Of a stretch of DNA of 64,000 bases, positions 1-10,900 are shown in pieces. The stretch is from the NCBI GenBank assembly GCA_028671895.1, contig CM053794.1, forward strand, positions 43,292,501 to 43,356,500, written 5' to 3'. The translations under genes and the position numbers were made by a program. Origin of the DNA: Oenanthe sinensis (Eukaryota; Streptophyta; Magnoliopsida; Apiales; Apiaceae). Within the stretch, counting starts at the first letter, position 1. The number at the start of each line of letters is the position of its first letter. Below the pieces are notes generated by a model. That model was not told the origin of the DNA. It made no database searches and was given only the letters and a program-made list of their open reading frames with translations.

Positions 1-112
1 CGCAATGTAAAAGTTATTAATGTGTTTATTGCAACAATTTTGATTTGGGCATCATGTCACTGTTATTTGTGTGTGTATATATATTGGTGATTGATGGTAG
101 AGGTTTTGTAGC

Positions 113-291
113 GAGGGGTGGTCCTGGTTATAGGCGAACAAGACTCACGCCTAGGGGCTAGGACCTCCAATACTTAAGGGCCCCAAATTTTCAGAGTCCT
201 TTATATACATATATTTATATGAAATATGCAGTATATATATGCGTTAGGGCCCCCAAAGACTAGAGTCTTGTATACTTCAAGGCCGCCCCTG
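113..291. mobile_element. Small hAT-like non-autonomous element (MITE)
   Basis: The left end reads GAGGGGTGGTCCTGG and the inverted right end reads CAGGGGCGGCCTTGA, an imperfect terminal inverted repeat of the CAGGGGCGG type common in plant hAT elements. The interior has no coding capacity. The flanking 8-mers TTTGTAGC and TTTGCTTC match at only 5 of 8 positions, so the target-site duplication is weak and the family assignment is an inference. Confidence 0.45.
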
Positions 292-547
292 TTTGCTTCT
301 TATATGTGCATCCCCACCTGAAAATGTGGATAGATATTTATGCTGGGTTGAAATCAAATCGATTATGCTAATGATTGTCGTGGTTGTTCGTGTTTTAAGG
401 TTCCTTACTTCTAATGTGTTACATTGATGTGTTCTTTATTGATCCTTAATAGATATTGATGTGGTACTTTTATCATTTTTTTCCCTTTTATATATTGATA
501 GATTGTGTTATAACTTAGTTTTTTGTGACAATTTTAATTGGAGCTAT

Positions 548-1145
548 TACGAATCCTGGGAAGTTCATACATAAAACAAATGCAGCTCTTCCTGGAGCTC
601 TTGAGTTTGCAATGAATGCGGGGCATGGCACTCGTATCTCATCCAAATGGCAATTTTCACCAAGCGATATCTAATGCGGGTGATAGTGAAGAGGCACCCA
701 ACTCTGTTGAAAAGGTTCTTAACCAGGCTATGTGACACTCAAACGCATGCCCCGGATGAAATACCTGCAACTACTTCCTTGATGTTACTGGTGATAACAA
801 ATTTCCAGGCGCTTGAAGCATACAGACGATACCTTGTGTAGCAAGTTGGAAAGCTTGAACCAGTTATTGGAAGGGATGAAGAGGTTCTTAGAGTAGTCCA
901 GATCCTTTCGAGGAGAACAAAGAACAAGAACAATCCAATTCTTATGGGAGAGCCAGGAGTGGGCAAAATTGCTGTTGTTGAGGGTTTGCCACAGGATTTT
1001 CAGAGGAGATATCCGAGTAATCTCTCTGATGTGAGGCTAATTTATAATAATTCTTTCTAAATTTTTACATTGAGATTCGAAAGGGTCATACTTCAGCAGC
1101 AGCTCATTCGCGGCCAGGTTATTTTGGTAGCAACTACTCTCTACT
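548..1145 (+). pseudogene. HSP101/ClpB disaggregase pseudogene (5' part only)
   Basis: Pieces of a plant cytosolic HSP101 (ClpB, Hsp100 AAA+ disaggregase) can be read across shifting frames. First comes the start of the Clp N domain (NPGKFIHKTNAAL), then HPNGNFHQAISNAG, then APDEIPATTSL. Next come TNFQALEAYRRYLV, a TAG stop, GKLEPVIGRDEE and a Walker A motif, GEPGVGKI, in which the usual Thr after GK is Ile. A remnant like LARGQLRCIGATTLEEY (here LIRGQVILVATTL) is at about 1100-1140. Several stops, frameshifts and missing segments separate the blocks, and nothing after the first nucleotide-binding domain is present. It is clearly non-functional. It could be a truncated retrocopy or a decayed duplicate; the lack of recognisable introns between blocks favours a retrocopy, but this is not proved. 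Confidence 0.8.
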
Positions 1146-3900
1146 CACTACGTGTACGTGCACATTTAGGTGAATATGTTGCGATATCATATTTAAAAAT
1201 TAGAACTTTTCATTTTCAAATAACTATTAATTGTAACTTTAGGCTCGACGCGCATTTGCGGATGTCATCAGCTAGCGGTCCGTGCCTTGCATGCTAGTTT
1301 GACTAAAGTCTCTCCATGACTTGATGTAAACCTGGGGTGTTACAAACATGTTGAAAGAAAATAAAAATTATGCATCGTGTTGTCAGTAGAGATGCAATGA
1401 AACATTAAAATTATAATTAGTGAAGTTCAAAATATGGATTTGCTTGCAATGCATCTTTCTGCAAGCTTGCTCTGCAAACTTGAGCAAGCTTGCTCTGCAA
1501 ACTTTTGATTTGTTTGCAATTTACTTAGTAATTTTATGTTTCAGATTTTTGCTATGTCGAACTCATTCACCGCCTGTTTCAACATACAAAAATCCCACAC
1601 TTTCGGTAGCTTTTGTGATGCAGCATCTATAACAAGAGCAAGAATGGGAAAAAGTTTGAAGTAGTATGGCAAGTATTCGGTTATTCAATTGCAGTGTTGT
1701 TTTTACTCCAATTCCTTCAAGTTACAACTTTGTCAAGACTTTAAGATGTTAAAGTCAAGTAGGTTTTTACTTTTTAGTGAAACACGTATATATAGCGTCA
1801 GGATCTTTATTTTAAGTATTTTCCAAGTCATCAGTGGAAGCAAAAAGTGCGGATCGAATTTAATCGATGAAGGTACGGAACATGGATTAATCGGATAAAT
1901 CATGAATTAATTTTTAATCAATTTGACAAGTTACCGAACAAATATTAATCAGTGATTAATCCTAATTAATCATCGAGCACATGTTTTGTCTCCATTTTCC
2001 CCTCTTAGCGACCATTTGAGGTCTATTGATCACCAGATACGTACAAATGTGTAGGGACAATGGGTGTCGTGATGATTAAAAATCTGGGATGGAATACGTT
2101 TATTTTTAACATTTTTTAAATGTGTAACAACTGAATTTGACCAAGAGAGCACATTCCACGGTAATTTTATCAACTACAAAGAAAAAACACATTCATGCAT
2201 GGTAAGAAAAACAGAGAATCGAAGAGCATAAACCAAGTGCATTATAATTGTATGAGAATGCAGGTGGTCCTCTGAGAGTAGAAACTTTAATGTGAGTGAC
2301 GCGCCATGACGTAGAAAGTACATTTTCATCATTACTTGAGAGTTGAGACTAAAGCACTGCACCACTGAATTTTGTACAGACGAAAGAGAATTTCAACATG
2401 TAATAAATAATAAAATAATATACTACTTACGAGTACATTGCATGGTTGGTTGGTTCTTGTGGTGTTACTGTGTTTGTAAATCCTTCTTGAGTGGTGTGAC
2501 CTGTGACTTGTGAGTGAGTTTGTGTATAGTTGTTCCAAATTAATACTGTAGTCAAAACAGTAGCATTAGCACAAGAATCAACTAGCACAATTGTACAATT
2601 ACCGTTAGTAAACAAAAATTAATGGTAAGTTTTGATGGTTAAGCAGTAACCTGAAAAAGGGCCAATAAATAAGGACATTTATTTCAGATTTAGACCTCAC
2701 ATGGGACTTCTGCTTTTTCCAGAGCCCTACAAATCTACAAAAATACATACATGCATGCATGTATGAGTGTGTGTGTAATGATACTAATTTGAATTTAAGT
2801 AAAATCCAGAGGAAGAAGACATGGGTAATAAATAATCAGTTCAACTACTAGCTAGGTAGGAAGGAGCAGGGGTGGGGGAGTAAGATTGAATATGAATATT
2901 AGTGTATATGTTGTATGTATCAATGTATGAAAAAGGAATAAGCAGGGAGGGACAAAAGGAGTTGTCATATAAAGTTGAAGCTCTGAAACACCCATCCCAT
3001 TTTAGCTAACTTCTGGGGTTTTGTTCTCTTCTTTCCCTTTCTTATTAATTACTTCTCCTCTCCCCCTCCCTCCACCCACATTATCACTCACCCTGCTGCA
3101 TCTGCATTTTCTATCTCACTAGTATTAAACTATTTCTGGAATCATTAGTATGAGTTATAACTGTAATAAACATATAATTAGGGTAAATAAATATATCATA
3201 AATACAAATTTCATTCTTATCTTTTGCAAAGAAGTTATTTTGAACCCGTGACTACATGATAATAAACATGTAACGTAACGGATAACGGATAACAAGTAGA
3301 TACTTGATACGAGACTAAACAAAAACCAGCAGTATTAAACCGAAAACTAATCACTTGCAGTTGGAAAATTGACTAGGGACAAAAGACAAAGAAAGAAGCT
3401 GGGTCAATCAAGTTTTTTTAAAATAATACTGGTCAAGGAGGCTCAGTGCTTCCCTTTGACAACTAGCTAGTGGGATGAAATTAATAAAAGGCAGAGCATA
3501 TTTAAGTAGTACAAACTGCATCAATACACAGGGACCACCACTCTATTGGACTGTTATTATACTCCTCGCTGCCATAATAATGCATGAAACCTTCAGTATT
3601 TTTGTCTCAATTTTTTCAATGCACGAAATGATAAAAGGAGTCTATTATTTTGTCTACTTTTTCTTCCCGTGATCTTCTCTTTTTTTCCACATTGTCTTAG
3701 AAACGATCTTGGCCGTTGATCATAATGATCTCACATATTCTTCCAAGAGAAAAAACATTCACAAAACATCAGTTTTGTGAGTAGCTAACTCCATCTATTT
3801 ATTTGACTCTTATTACACATCTCTCCCTAGAAAATGACACATCAGTGGATGTTTTCATTATAAATAGTTGCACCTTCTTCGTCAATATATCTCTGTATCA
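1146..3900. other. Non-coding stretch upstream of the TAS3-like locus
   Basis: No convincing coding sequence is present. A short direct repeat of about 22 bp (GCAAGCTTGCTCTGCAAACTT, two copies) lies at about 1461-1506. At 3000-3120 there is a pyrimidine-rich CT tract resembling a plant 5' leader, which could belong to the non-coding transcript downstream; this is inference only. Confidence 0.4.
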
Positions 3901-3928
3901 AAATATGGAACTACTACTGTATCAGAAG

Positions 3929-4000
3929 CTTTGGTCAACCCTGAGAGACATTTTTTCTGGAGCATGGCTAGCCATGGCTCTTGGGGTTGATGAACCAAAG
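3929..4000 (+). repeat. Inverted repeat (predicted RNA hairpin)
   Basis: The arm at 3929-3947 (CTTTGGTCAACCCTGAGAG) pairs with the arm at 3978-4000 (CTCTTGGGGTT, ATG bulge, AACCAAAG), apart from a bulge and a few wobble or mismatch positions. The loop contains a perfect palindrome, CATGGCTAGCCATG, at 3963-3976. It lies 44 bases before the miR390-like site and so is probably in the same transcript. The arms do not match a miRNA I recognise. Confidence 0.5.
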
Positions 4001-4043
4001 TTCCTCCTTGTCATGCAACAAGGGAAAATGTGATGCAACCCAT

Positions 4044-4064
4044 GGTGATATCTCTCCTGAGCTT
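4044..4064 (+). promoter_or_regulatory. miR390 target site
   Basis: Pairing with miR390 has a G:U wobble at target position 3, a mismatch at position 5 and a wobble at position 10. The bases opposite miRNA positions 10 and 11 are paired, so slicing would fall between 4054 and 4055. A central mismatch, typical of the non-cleaved 5' site in many TAS3 genes, is not seen. Confidence 0.65.
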
Positions 4065-4964
4065 TTTCTTCTTACATCTATTCTTTCTTTCTTGGAACTT
4101 CACTATGTGTGTTCGTGTTTTCTTGACCTTGCAAGTCCTCTGATGACTTTCCAGCAGCAAGATAATACATTCAACAATGACAAGTGGAGCTTCTTCTTCT
4201 CTTAATAGTCTTCTACTGTTATCTTTAATTTTAGGTTGTTAATCGTTGGATGTATTAAAGATGATTTTACAAATTTGTAATTGTCAGAGAAATAAATCCA
4301 AAGGAAATGTAGGTATAGACAGTAATTTGTGTTCATTTACTGCAACTCATTGTTGTAATTCACAGAATAGCTTTCACCGTCCATTTCATTTGATATTTGG
4401 TTCCTTAGGAAGATAAATAAATTTGACATGCACTTTGTTTCTCGCCTATGTGTGCAATCTTGTACGCTTTCATTCTAATCCACACTGAACTAAAACTAAA
4501 TGACCTGTCATATTTTATCGTTGCCATCACTAATTCACTGGTAACAGTGGTATGGTTTAAATATCTTGAGACTGGTAATCATCTATCTTTACCTCTGTCT
4601 TTTCAGTGATGTTTGATTATTTCCTGCTGTACCTTCCCGTTTGCTTCATCCCTAGCATTGTGGCATCTGCAAATTTTACTTTTCTCATTCTATGTTTATT
4701 GTAGATTTTGTGTGTGTGGGGGGGGGGGGGGGGGTTAATTTTTTTTTCTTTGTAGTAGTCACCATCTTGCAATTGTGCATGGTAATAATCAGTTCAGAAC
4801 AATTATTAGAATCACCTCAGCCTCACCCAACTCACCTTGCCTGCTCCTATATGTATATGTACAATTTCATATTCATTGAATTACAAAATGCTACAGCAGA
4901 AGAGTGTTTTTATTCTCTAGTGTCTCTAAAAAATGATTTTACAAAAAAAAAAAAAATAGCTTAT

Positions 4965-7900
4965 TCATTCTGATAAAACAAGCACTTTGATTGTTCCTTG
5001 GCTGTTGGCAGCTAGCAGTGTAGGACTATCACTCATCCAGCAGACAGAACTAATGAAGTAAGATCCTGATTCTTCATCAGTATCGTCAGAATCAGGTGAA
5101 CCAAATCTATGCCAAGTCATTGGTCTAGAAATTGCCTGTAAATTTCAAGTTAAAGTATTAGGAATTAGATTTTTGTATAAATTTGAACCAATTACACAAC
5201 AATATAAGACACTGCTAACCTTGTGGTAAGCAAACACTTCATTAGTTTCACTCCCACAAGCGATGAATTCTTTATTCACAGAGAGGCCGACAAAATTCTT
5301 CTCATTTGTGTGGCCACTAAAGGTACGGACCTAAAAAGTCGACCAACCAATACATATGATGAAAGGCTAATTATAGGAAGAATCTAAAGGCAATATAATA
5401 TATGATAATTGTACCTGAATCATGGAACTCAGATAATAATATGTAAACTAACTCACAGGCAAATTTTCCTTCACATCCCAGATTCTTAATGTGCCGTCGG
5501 TTGATGCAGAAGCAACCTCACTGGTGGACAAGAACTTAACATATGAAACAGTTTTCTTGTGCCCATTGAACACATGAAATGGCTGAGTGGTGTTTCTAAG
5601 GTCATAATAATGGAGGTTATGGTCAGCAGATCCAACCTGCATTCCCACAAAAGGTATCAAGATACTGGTGCTGTAAAGAATTAAGAAAGATTCAAGGGTT
5701 AGAAGTTTGTCTGTAGATACTAATTAGACTAATTGCCAACCAATGTGCTTGATGGATCATTTTTCTATAGTGTGGATTCAAGAGCTTAAAGAAATATTAA
5801 TAAAATGAAAAGATTCTTCAGATTGCTTCCCTGACTCATGAGAGGACTAAGTTGCAATACAACTCCTACATGCACCAACATGAACAGTAATGCATCTGCT
5901 ATCTGTCTACATAAATCTCTGATCAACACCAAGCTCGTTAAGCAAACACCAAAAGTTGAAAGTTTGCAGGACTCTCATTCGTAAAGGAAATGGTAAAATT
6001 TTAAATTTTATTTAGCAAAAAGAAAATTGAAAACTCAGTTGCACGGCAGTTGGTATGCAGTAAAAGTGACCCACAAGAATTTTTTTGACCTCTAAATACA
6101 AACAGGTTAGGACATACAAACTTAAAAAGCATTACCCCGCCTGGACCCGCCACTTCCTGCCTCATTCTTTATCCAAAACAACAGAAAGAAAATCCAAAAA
6201 ACTAAATTGTACTACTATTAACATAAATTGAAAGATGGTGTGAAAAAATGGATTATAGCAACATGAATGCTAAATCCAGGATTATATTTTTAGTTTCTAC
6301 AACAATTAAAATGAAATTAGAATTATAGAAAATACAGATGGATTACCGCAACGTGAATGCTAGATCCAGGATTATACTTGACGCAACATATGTTTGCCTT
6401 CATATCAATGTTAAGAACACTTGTTTCCTGCTTCGTGGACCACACTTTAACCTGTAATTGACCAAGTACATATATGCAAAGGAAAGTGAGTAGCTAGAGG
6501 ATATATACGTGATCTGTAACCCAGGTAGGACTTGAACTAGCAGAAAGAAGACTTCAGTAATTAATTTCCAGTAGATAGAGTAATAGAATTTTTTGAACTT
6601 ATTTTAGAGCTAATTTGGCTAGGAAAAAAAATGAAAAAACAGTTGTGTGTCATGTGTGTTTGCATTTTGTATTTAATACTCTGCCAAAATAATAATTAAC
6701 TATAAATAGTTTAGATCAGTGATGCACGGTTCGCGGGTCGCCCTATGGATCTGCGAACCAGTTCGGTCGTTCCCGAACACCGGTCGACTTCGACCCAATT
6801 CGCTGTGGTTCGAACCATGTCAAAATTGAAATAAAAGATGAAGAATGGAAGAGAACACATGTTTGATCTAATTTGGAATGGAAATCGTAAGAAAAGACAG
6901 AAGAATATGCAGAAAAATGGAGGAGAAGATGAACTGATGAAGCCTCGGGGCCCTCGTCTATTTAGCTCATCACATGCCTCGATATTCTCAACCAAGCAGT
7001 TGTAAAGTATTTTATTATTTTATGTTTAATATGTAATTCTATTCAATCTGTTGCAATATAGCTGTAAGGTTTAATAAAACTTTCTCATTATTTGTTATTG
7101 TATTATTTTTATTAATCATTTTTTATGAGTATTATTTTCATTGTAAACAATTGCATTATTATAAATAAACTGACTTCTATTTTAAATGCGAGGCATAAAA
7201 TTTTATTATATTTATTTTGTAAAAAAAGAGAATTTTATTATATTAAAAATTTAATCTCAATGTGAACTCCCTGATTCATATTTATGTATTATATTTGATT
7301 AAATTTTTTTTTTAAAAAGGGATCCTTATATCGACCCACGATCCCGATTCGTTTTTCGTCGTACCCGATTCATAAAAACTTGTGTTCCGCGTACCCATAC
7401 CCGAGCGATCCACGAACCATGCAACACTGGTTTAGATGTAGCCCATACATAAATTTTAAGTGATGATTACTTATATTTTAAACTTAAAAAGCAAATTCAA
7501 TTACACTCCGTATTTAATTAAAAAACCTGTCAGACTCTGTATACAGAAAAGGTAAAATTTAATCAAAGACATGAGTTTTTACCTTGCAATCATCACCGCC
7601 AGATACAAGCATTGATGGTTCTGTGGAAGAAAAGTCAACACTCCATGCTCGTTTCTCATGCTCCTCATACTCTATCACACTCTAGATATCCAAAATTTAT
7701 ATATACACAAAAACCAACTTGTTAAGACCCACTGAAAGAACAAATTTACAAATCAACCAGAATAATAGACATAGCAAATAAAATCAGAAATTAGAATTAA
7801 CATTGATTTTAAAAATACCTGTCTGGTGGCCATATCCCATACAGCTACTATTCCCTCGTAATCACTACTAGCTAAATGGTTCTTTGTACATTTGTTCCAA

Positions 7901-10900
7901 CTCAAACAACTAAGTTTAAATTGTGTGGACATTTCTGCAACAGGTGAATGAACATCTGCAGGTTCATTTACAACCTGAAAAGGAAAAATCAAGTTCAACA
8001 GAGATTTAGCAAATGACCCCCCCCCCCGGGTCATGAAAGGATTATATGTGAAATAATGGCTAATTACAGGGATCACAACCACAACATAAAGTGACATATG
8101 GTATCACAGTTCATTTAGAGTAATGATCATTTTTTATGTTTCTCTCGTATTCATAAAAAATGTGTTCAATTTCCATTTTTTCTTAATTATTACTTTAAAA
8201 AAATATTGAGCATCGAGTGGTGTCAGTATGTTATCAAGCCTTGTACATTGTGCATCTACCATCATTATGCCTCCTCATCATGCTCAATTGCTAGCTTTGA
8301 TTTTTATGACAAATGTTAAAATAGATGGAGACTAAAAACTCACCGAAGCAAAGTCAAAAACCTTTATACACCTCGAGACTCCAGCAGTGGCAAAGAGTTC
8401 ATCATCACGATCAAATTCTATACTGAGTAAACATTAGATATATTGTCAAAGTTCGGCAAATTTAATTGTTATAAAGGGAAGAGTACATGCACATGCAGGC
8501 AAACCTAGAGACAGAGAAACAGATGTAATTTGAAAACAACAATTCTTTTGTTTGCTAGTTACTCCAATACTAAACAATAAGAAAAACATATTCCACTATA
8601 TCAAATATATTTATAATCAAAAAAGCACCGACAACAAACAAAGCATACCAGAATAAATAATTTCAACTCCTTCAGCAAAAAAGAAAGATCCAACTCACCC
8701 CTACTATGTCATCTAATTATACAACCCTGCCAAGCAAACATATTTCAATCATATCCAATCTATGCAACTCAAGTCTAGGAGTACTAAAAGATTAGAATGT
8801 TTGACTAACATTTTGACAATGCCACCAACATCATATAGATGATGGACATCAAGGGTTTTAATAATTAACATCAAGTGTTATGAAGCATCCTCATTTTGAT
8901 TCTTACCTTTTCTGTTATATGGTCCATTAGTATACATGCAAGCTTGTATAAAATTTAGATGGGTCAAACGAAAGGATAAATTTGCATTGTACTAATATAT
9001 AATGCATATATGAGCACGTTTGGATAGCCCAAGTGGTTGAGGGCTTATCCTCTGTCGTCCCAGGTCCTGGGTTCGATCCTGGCTCACCCGAGAATTTCTT
9101 TAGAACAGATACTCATTTGTAAGGCTATAAGCCAAATTAGTCAAAAAATATATATATATATATATAATGCATATATGGTTTGTTAAAAACTATATCCCGT
9201 GTTACATGATAATCAAAGAAAAAGAAAAAAAGCGTAAGATTAGAACATAATCACTGGGTTTCTTACATATCTCACAAGGTAACTGAACATAACAAGTTCC
9301 CTTAAAAAAGAAAAGCTTTGAACTACAAAAGTAGAATATTGCATCAATAGAAGAATTTTAGATAAATTCCAATGCAACAAAATTTCCAACTATCAACTAT
9401 CCAAAAAATACGTTAACCTAACAAGGGCTAAATAGATAACAATGAAGCAGTTGTAGGTAGATATGCAAAACAATCAACTCACCTCGATACTATGTTGGCA
9501 GTGTGCATAAGGTCTCCATGTCTAAGTTCAGCAATCACTCTCATACGACTGTTTTACAATGAATTTAGTTATATGTAAAAAAAGATGGGACTGGCGAAGA
9601 AAATAATAAGGTAGCAATTTTCAGTATAGAACTTCTGATTTCATTGTCACACCTGTATCTTGTGAAGGTTGTCAGAACAGACTGAAAATCCGAAAGATCG
9701 GAACTAAACCCTTCCCTCTGCGTGACATTTGATTGACTTCCAACCTGGTTATCTACTTGGTCCACCAATTGGCGACGCTTTTGCAAGTAGCATTCTTGTA
9801 GTTCATTAAACTGCATTCAAGGATCAGAATTCACAATGAGAACTTATACTCAGCACCTTATTCAGTACGAATTTTACTGACTCTTAATTATGCCAAATTC
9901 TACAACATAACTCAAGTGTTTTATCTGACCTTAGGTTTTAAGATTTTTTAAAACTGTAATAGTTACAAGAAACTGTAAAACCACAAGATGGTCACCTGGT
10001 AAAGTGCCAACTCTACCTCACTATGATCATTATAGACACACTGATTAATACCCATGTTTTGAGTAAAAAAGGAAACCCTAACCTGCGAGTGCACCCGCTT
10101 TTTTCGCACAACAGAAAGGCACGACTGACTCGTATGTTGTGGGTTTGAAATACTCATATTATCCTTTTTATGAGGTCCAAGCTTACTAGCTTGAGTTTTA
10201 CCAATCATATTCTTGGGCAGAAAATTCCATGTCGACATTCCTCCAGGTGAATTTTGAGAGCTGGAGATGGAGCTATTATTGTTCTTCTCAATTGATGAAG
10301 ACCAAGATCTAATTGTTGTAAAATTATCAGTGGACATGCATAGTTTCGCTGAAGACCTGTTCCTTGCTCTACATGAATCTATTCTTTGTCTCTCAACCAC
10401 ATTTATGTCCTCTTTTACAAACTGCATATCATTTTGTATCTGGAAAGGAAACAACATAAATTATTTATGTAGTTGTCAACGCAGATAGCTTTGTCATATA
10501 GGTATTTATTTCAGAAAGATATTAATAATAGGTCCAAGTTCATAGCACAAACTTCTGGAAAGGTGTGCCCAATATCTACAAACCTCCTTAAGATCATCCA
10601 ATCTTTGTTTCCTCAAGTGTTTCAGCAAGTCCAGCAGAACTTGCATATTTCTCTCCGCTTCTTCTTGCTCCAGTATTCTCTTTCTCTCCAATAGCAGCGA
10701 CAACAGTGCATCGAGTTCCTTTACTGACACCTCACAACCCTGTCTAACAATTAGAAGAAAATGTAATATATGACTCTTCCTAGAAAGAAATACTTGAAAT
10801 ATATGTTGTTGTGCAGTCAAATTGCATCTACAGCGTCAAAAGAACAAGAGCAATAGAGCATACATGACCAACAGGAACAAGCTACATTTCTGCTATGCAA

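Larger units (their letters stand above)
3900..4260 (+). ncRNA. TAS3: Probable TAS3-type trans-acting siRNA precursor
   Basis: TAS3 RNAs are non-coding transcripts bound by miR390-AGO7 and diced into phased 21-nt siRNAs. The conserved tasiR-ARFs repress ARF2, ARF3 and ARF4, which act in leaf polarity and phase change. Two hallmarks lie on the same strand in the expected order. Positions 4044-4064 (GGTGATATCTCTCCTGAGCTT) complement miR390 with one mismatch and two G:U wobbles, and the centre is paired. Positions 4120-4140 begin TTCTTGACCTTGCAAG, which complements the conserved ARF target core CTTGCAAGGTCAAGAA, and resemble tasiR-ARF with three differences. I did not find the usual second miR390 site downstream. 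The 21-mer starts 2 nt off the register set by the upstream site. Ends are approximate. It converges with COP1, whose stop lies about 0.7 kb downstream. Confidence 0.65.

Noticed and set aside
4140..4200. Second miR390 site downstream of the tasiR-ARF-like 21-mer (GTGGAGCTT at about 4185)
   Set aside because: Only the last six to seven bases pair with the miRNA seed end; the centre and 3' half do not.
4718..4734. G homopolymer as a possible quadruplex, and similar C runs at 8018 and 34090
   Set aside because: Single homopolymer runs of this kind are length-unstable and error-prone in assemblies; no organised G-tract pattern is seen.
7979..8097. Extension of the WD40 exon into MSLYVVVVIPVISHYF...
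   Set aside because: This is read-through of the intron; the family sequence begins at VVNEPADV right after an AG acceptor.
9025..9085. Possible tRNA gene
   Set aside because: A and B boxes are present, but no acceptor stem forms and the unit has a tail and long flanking duplication, which fit a SINE.
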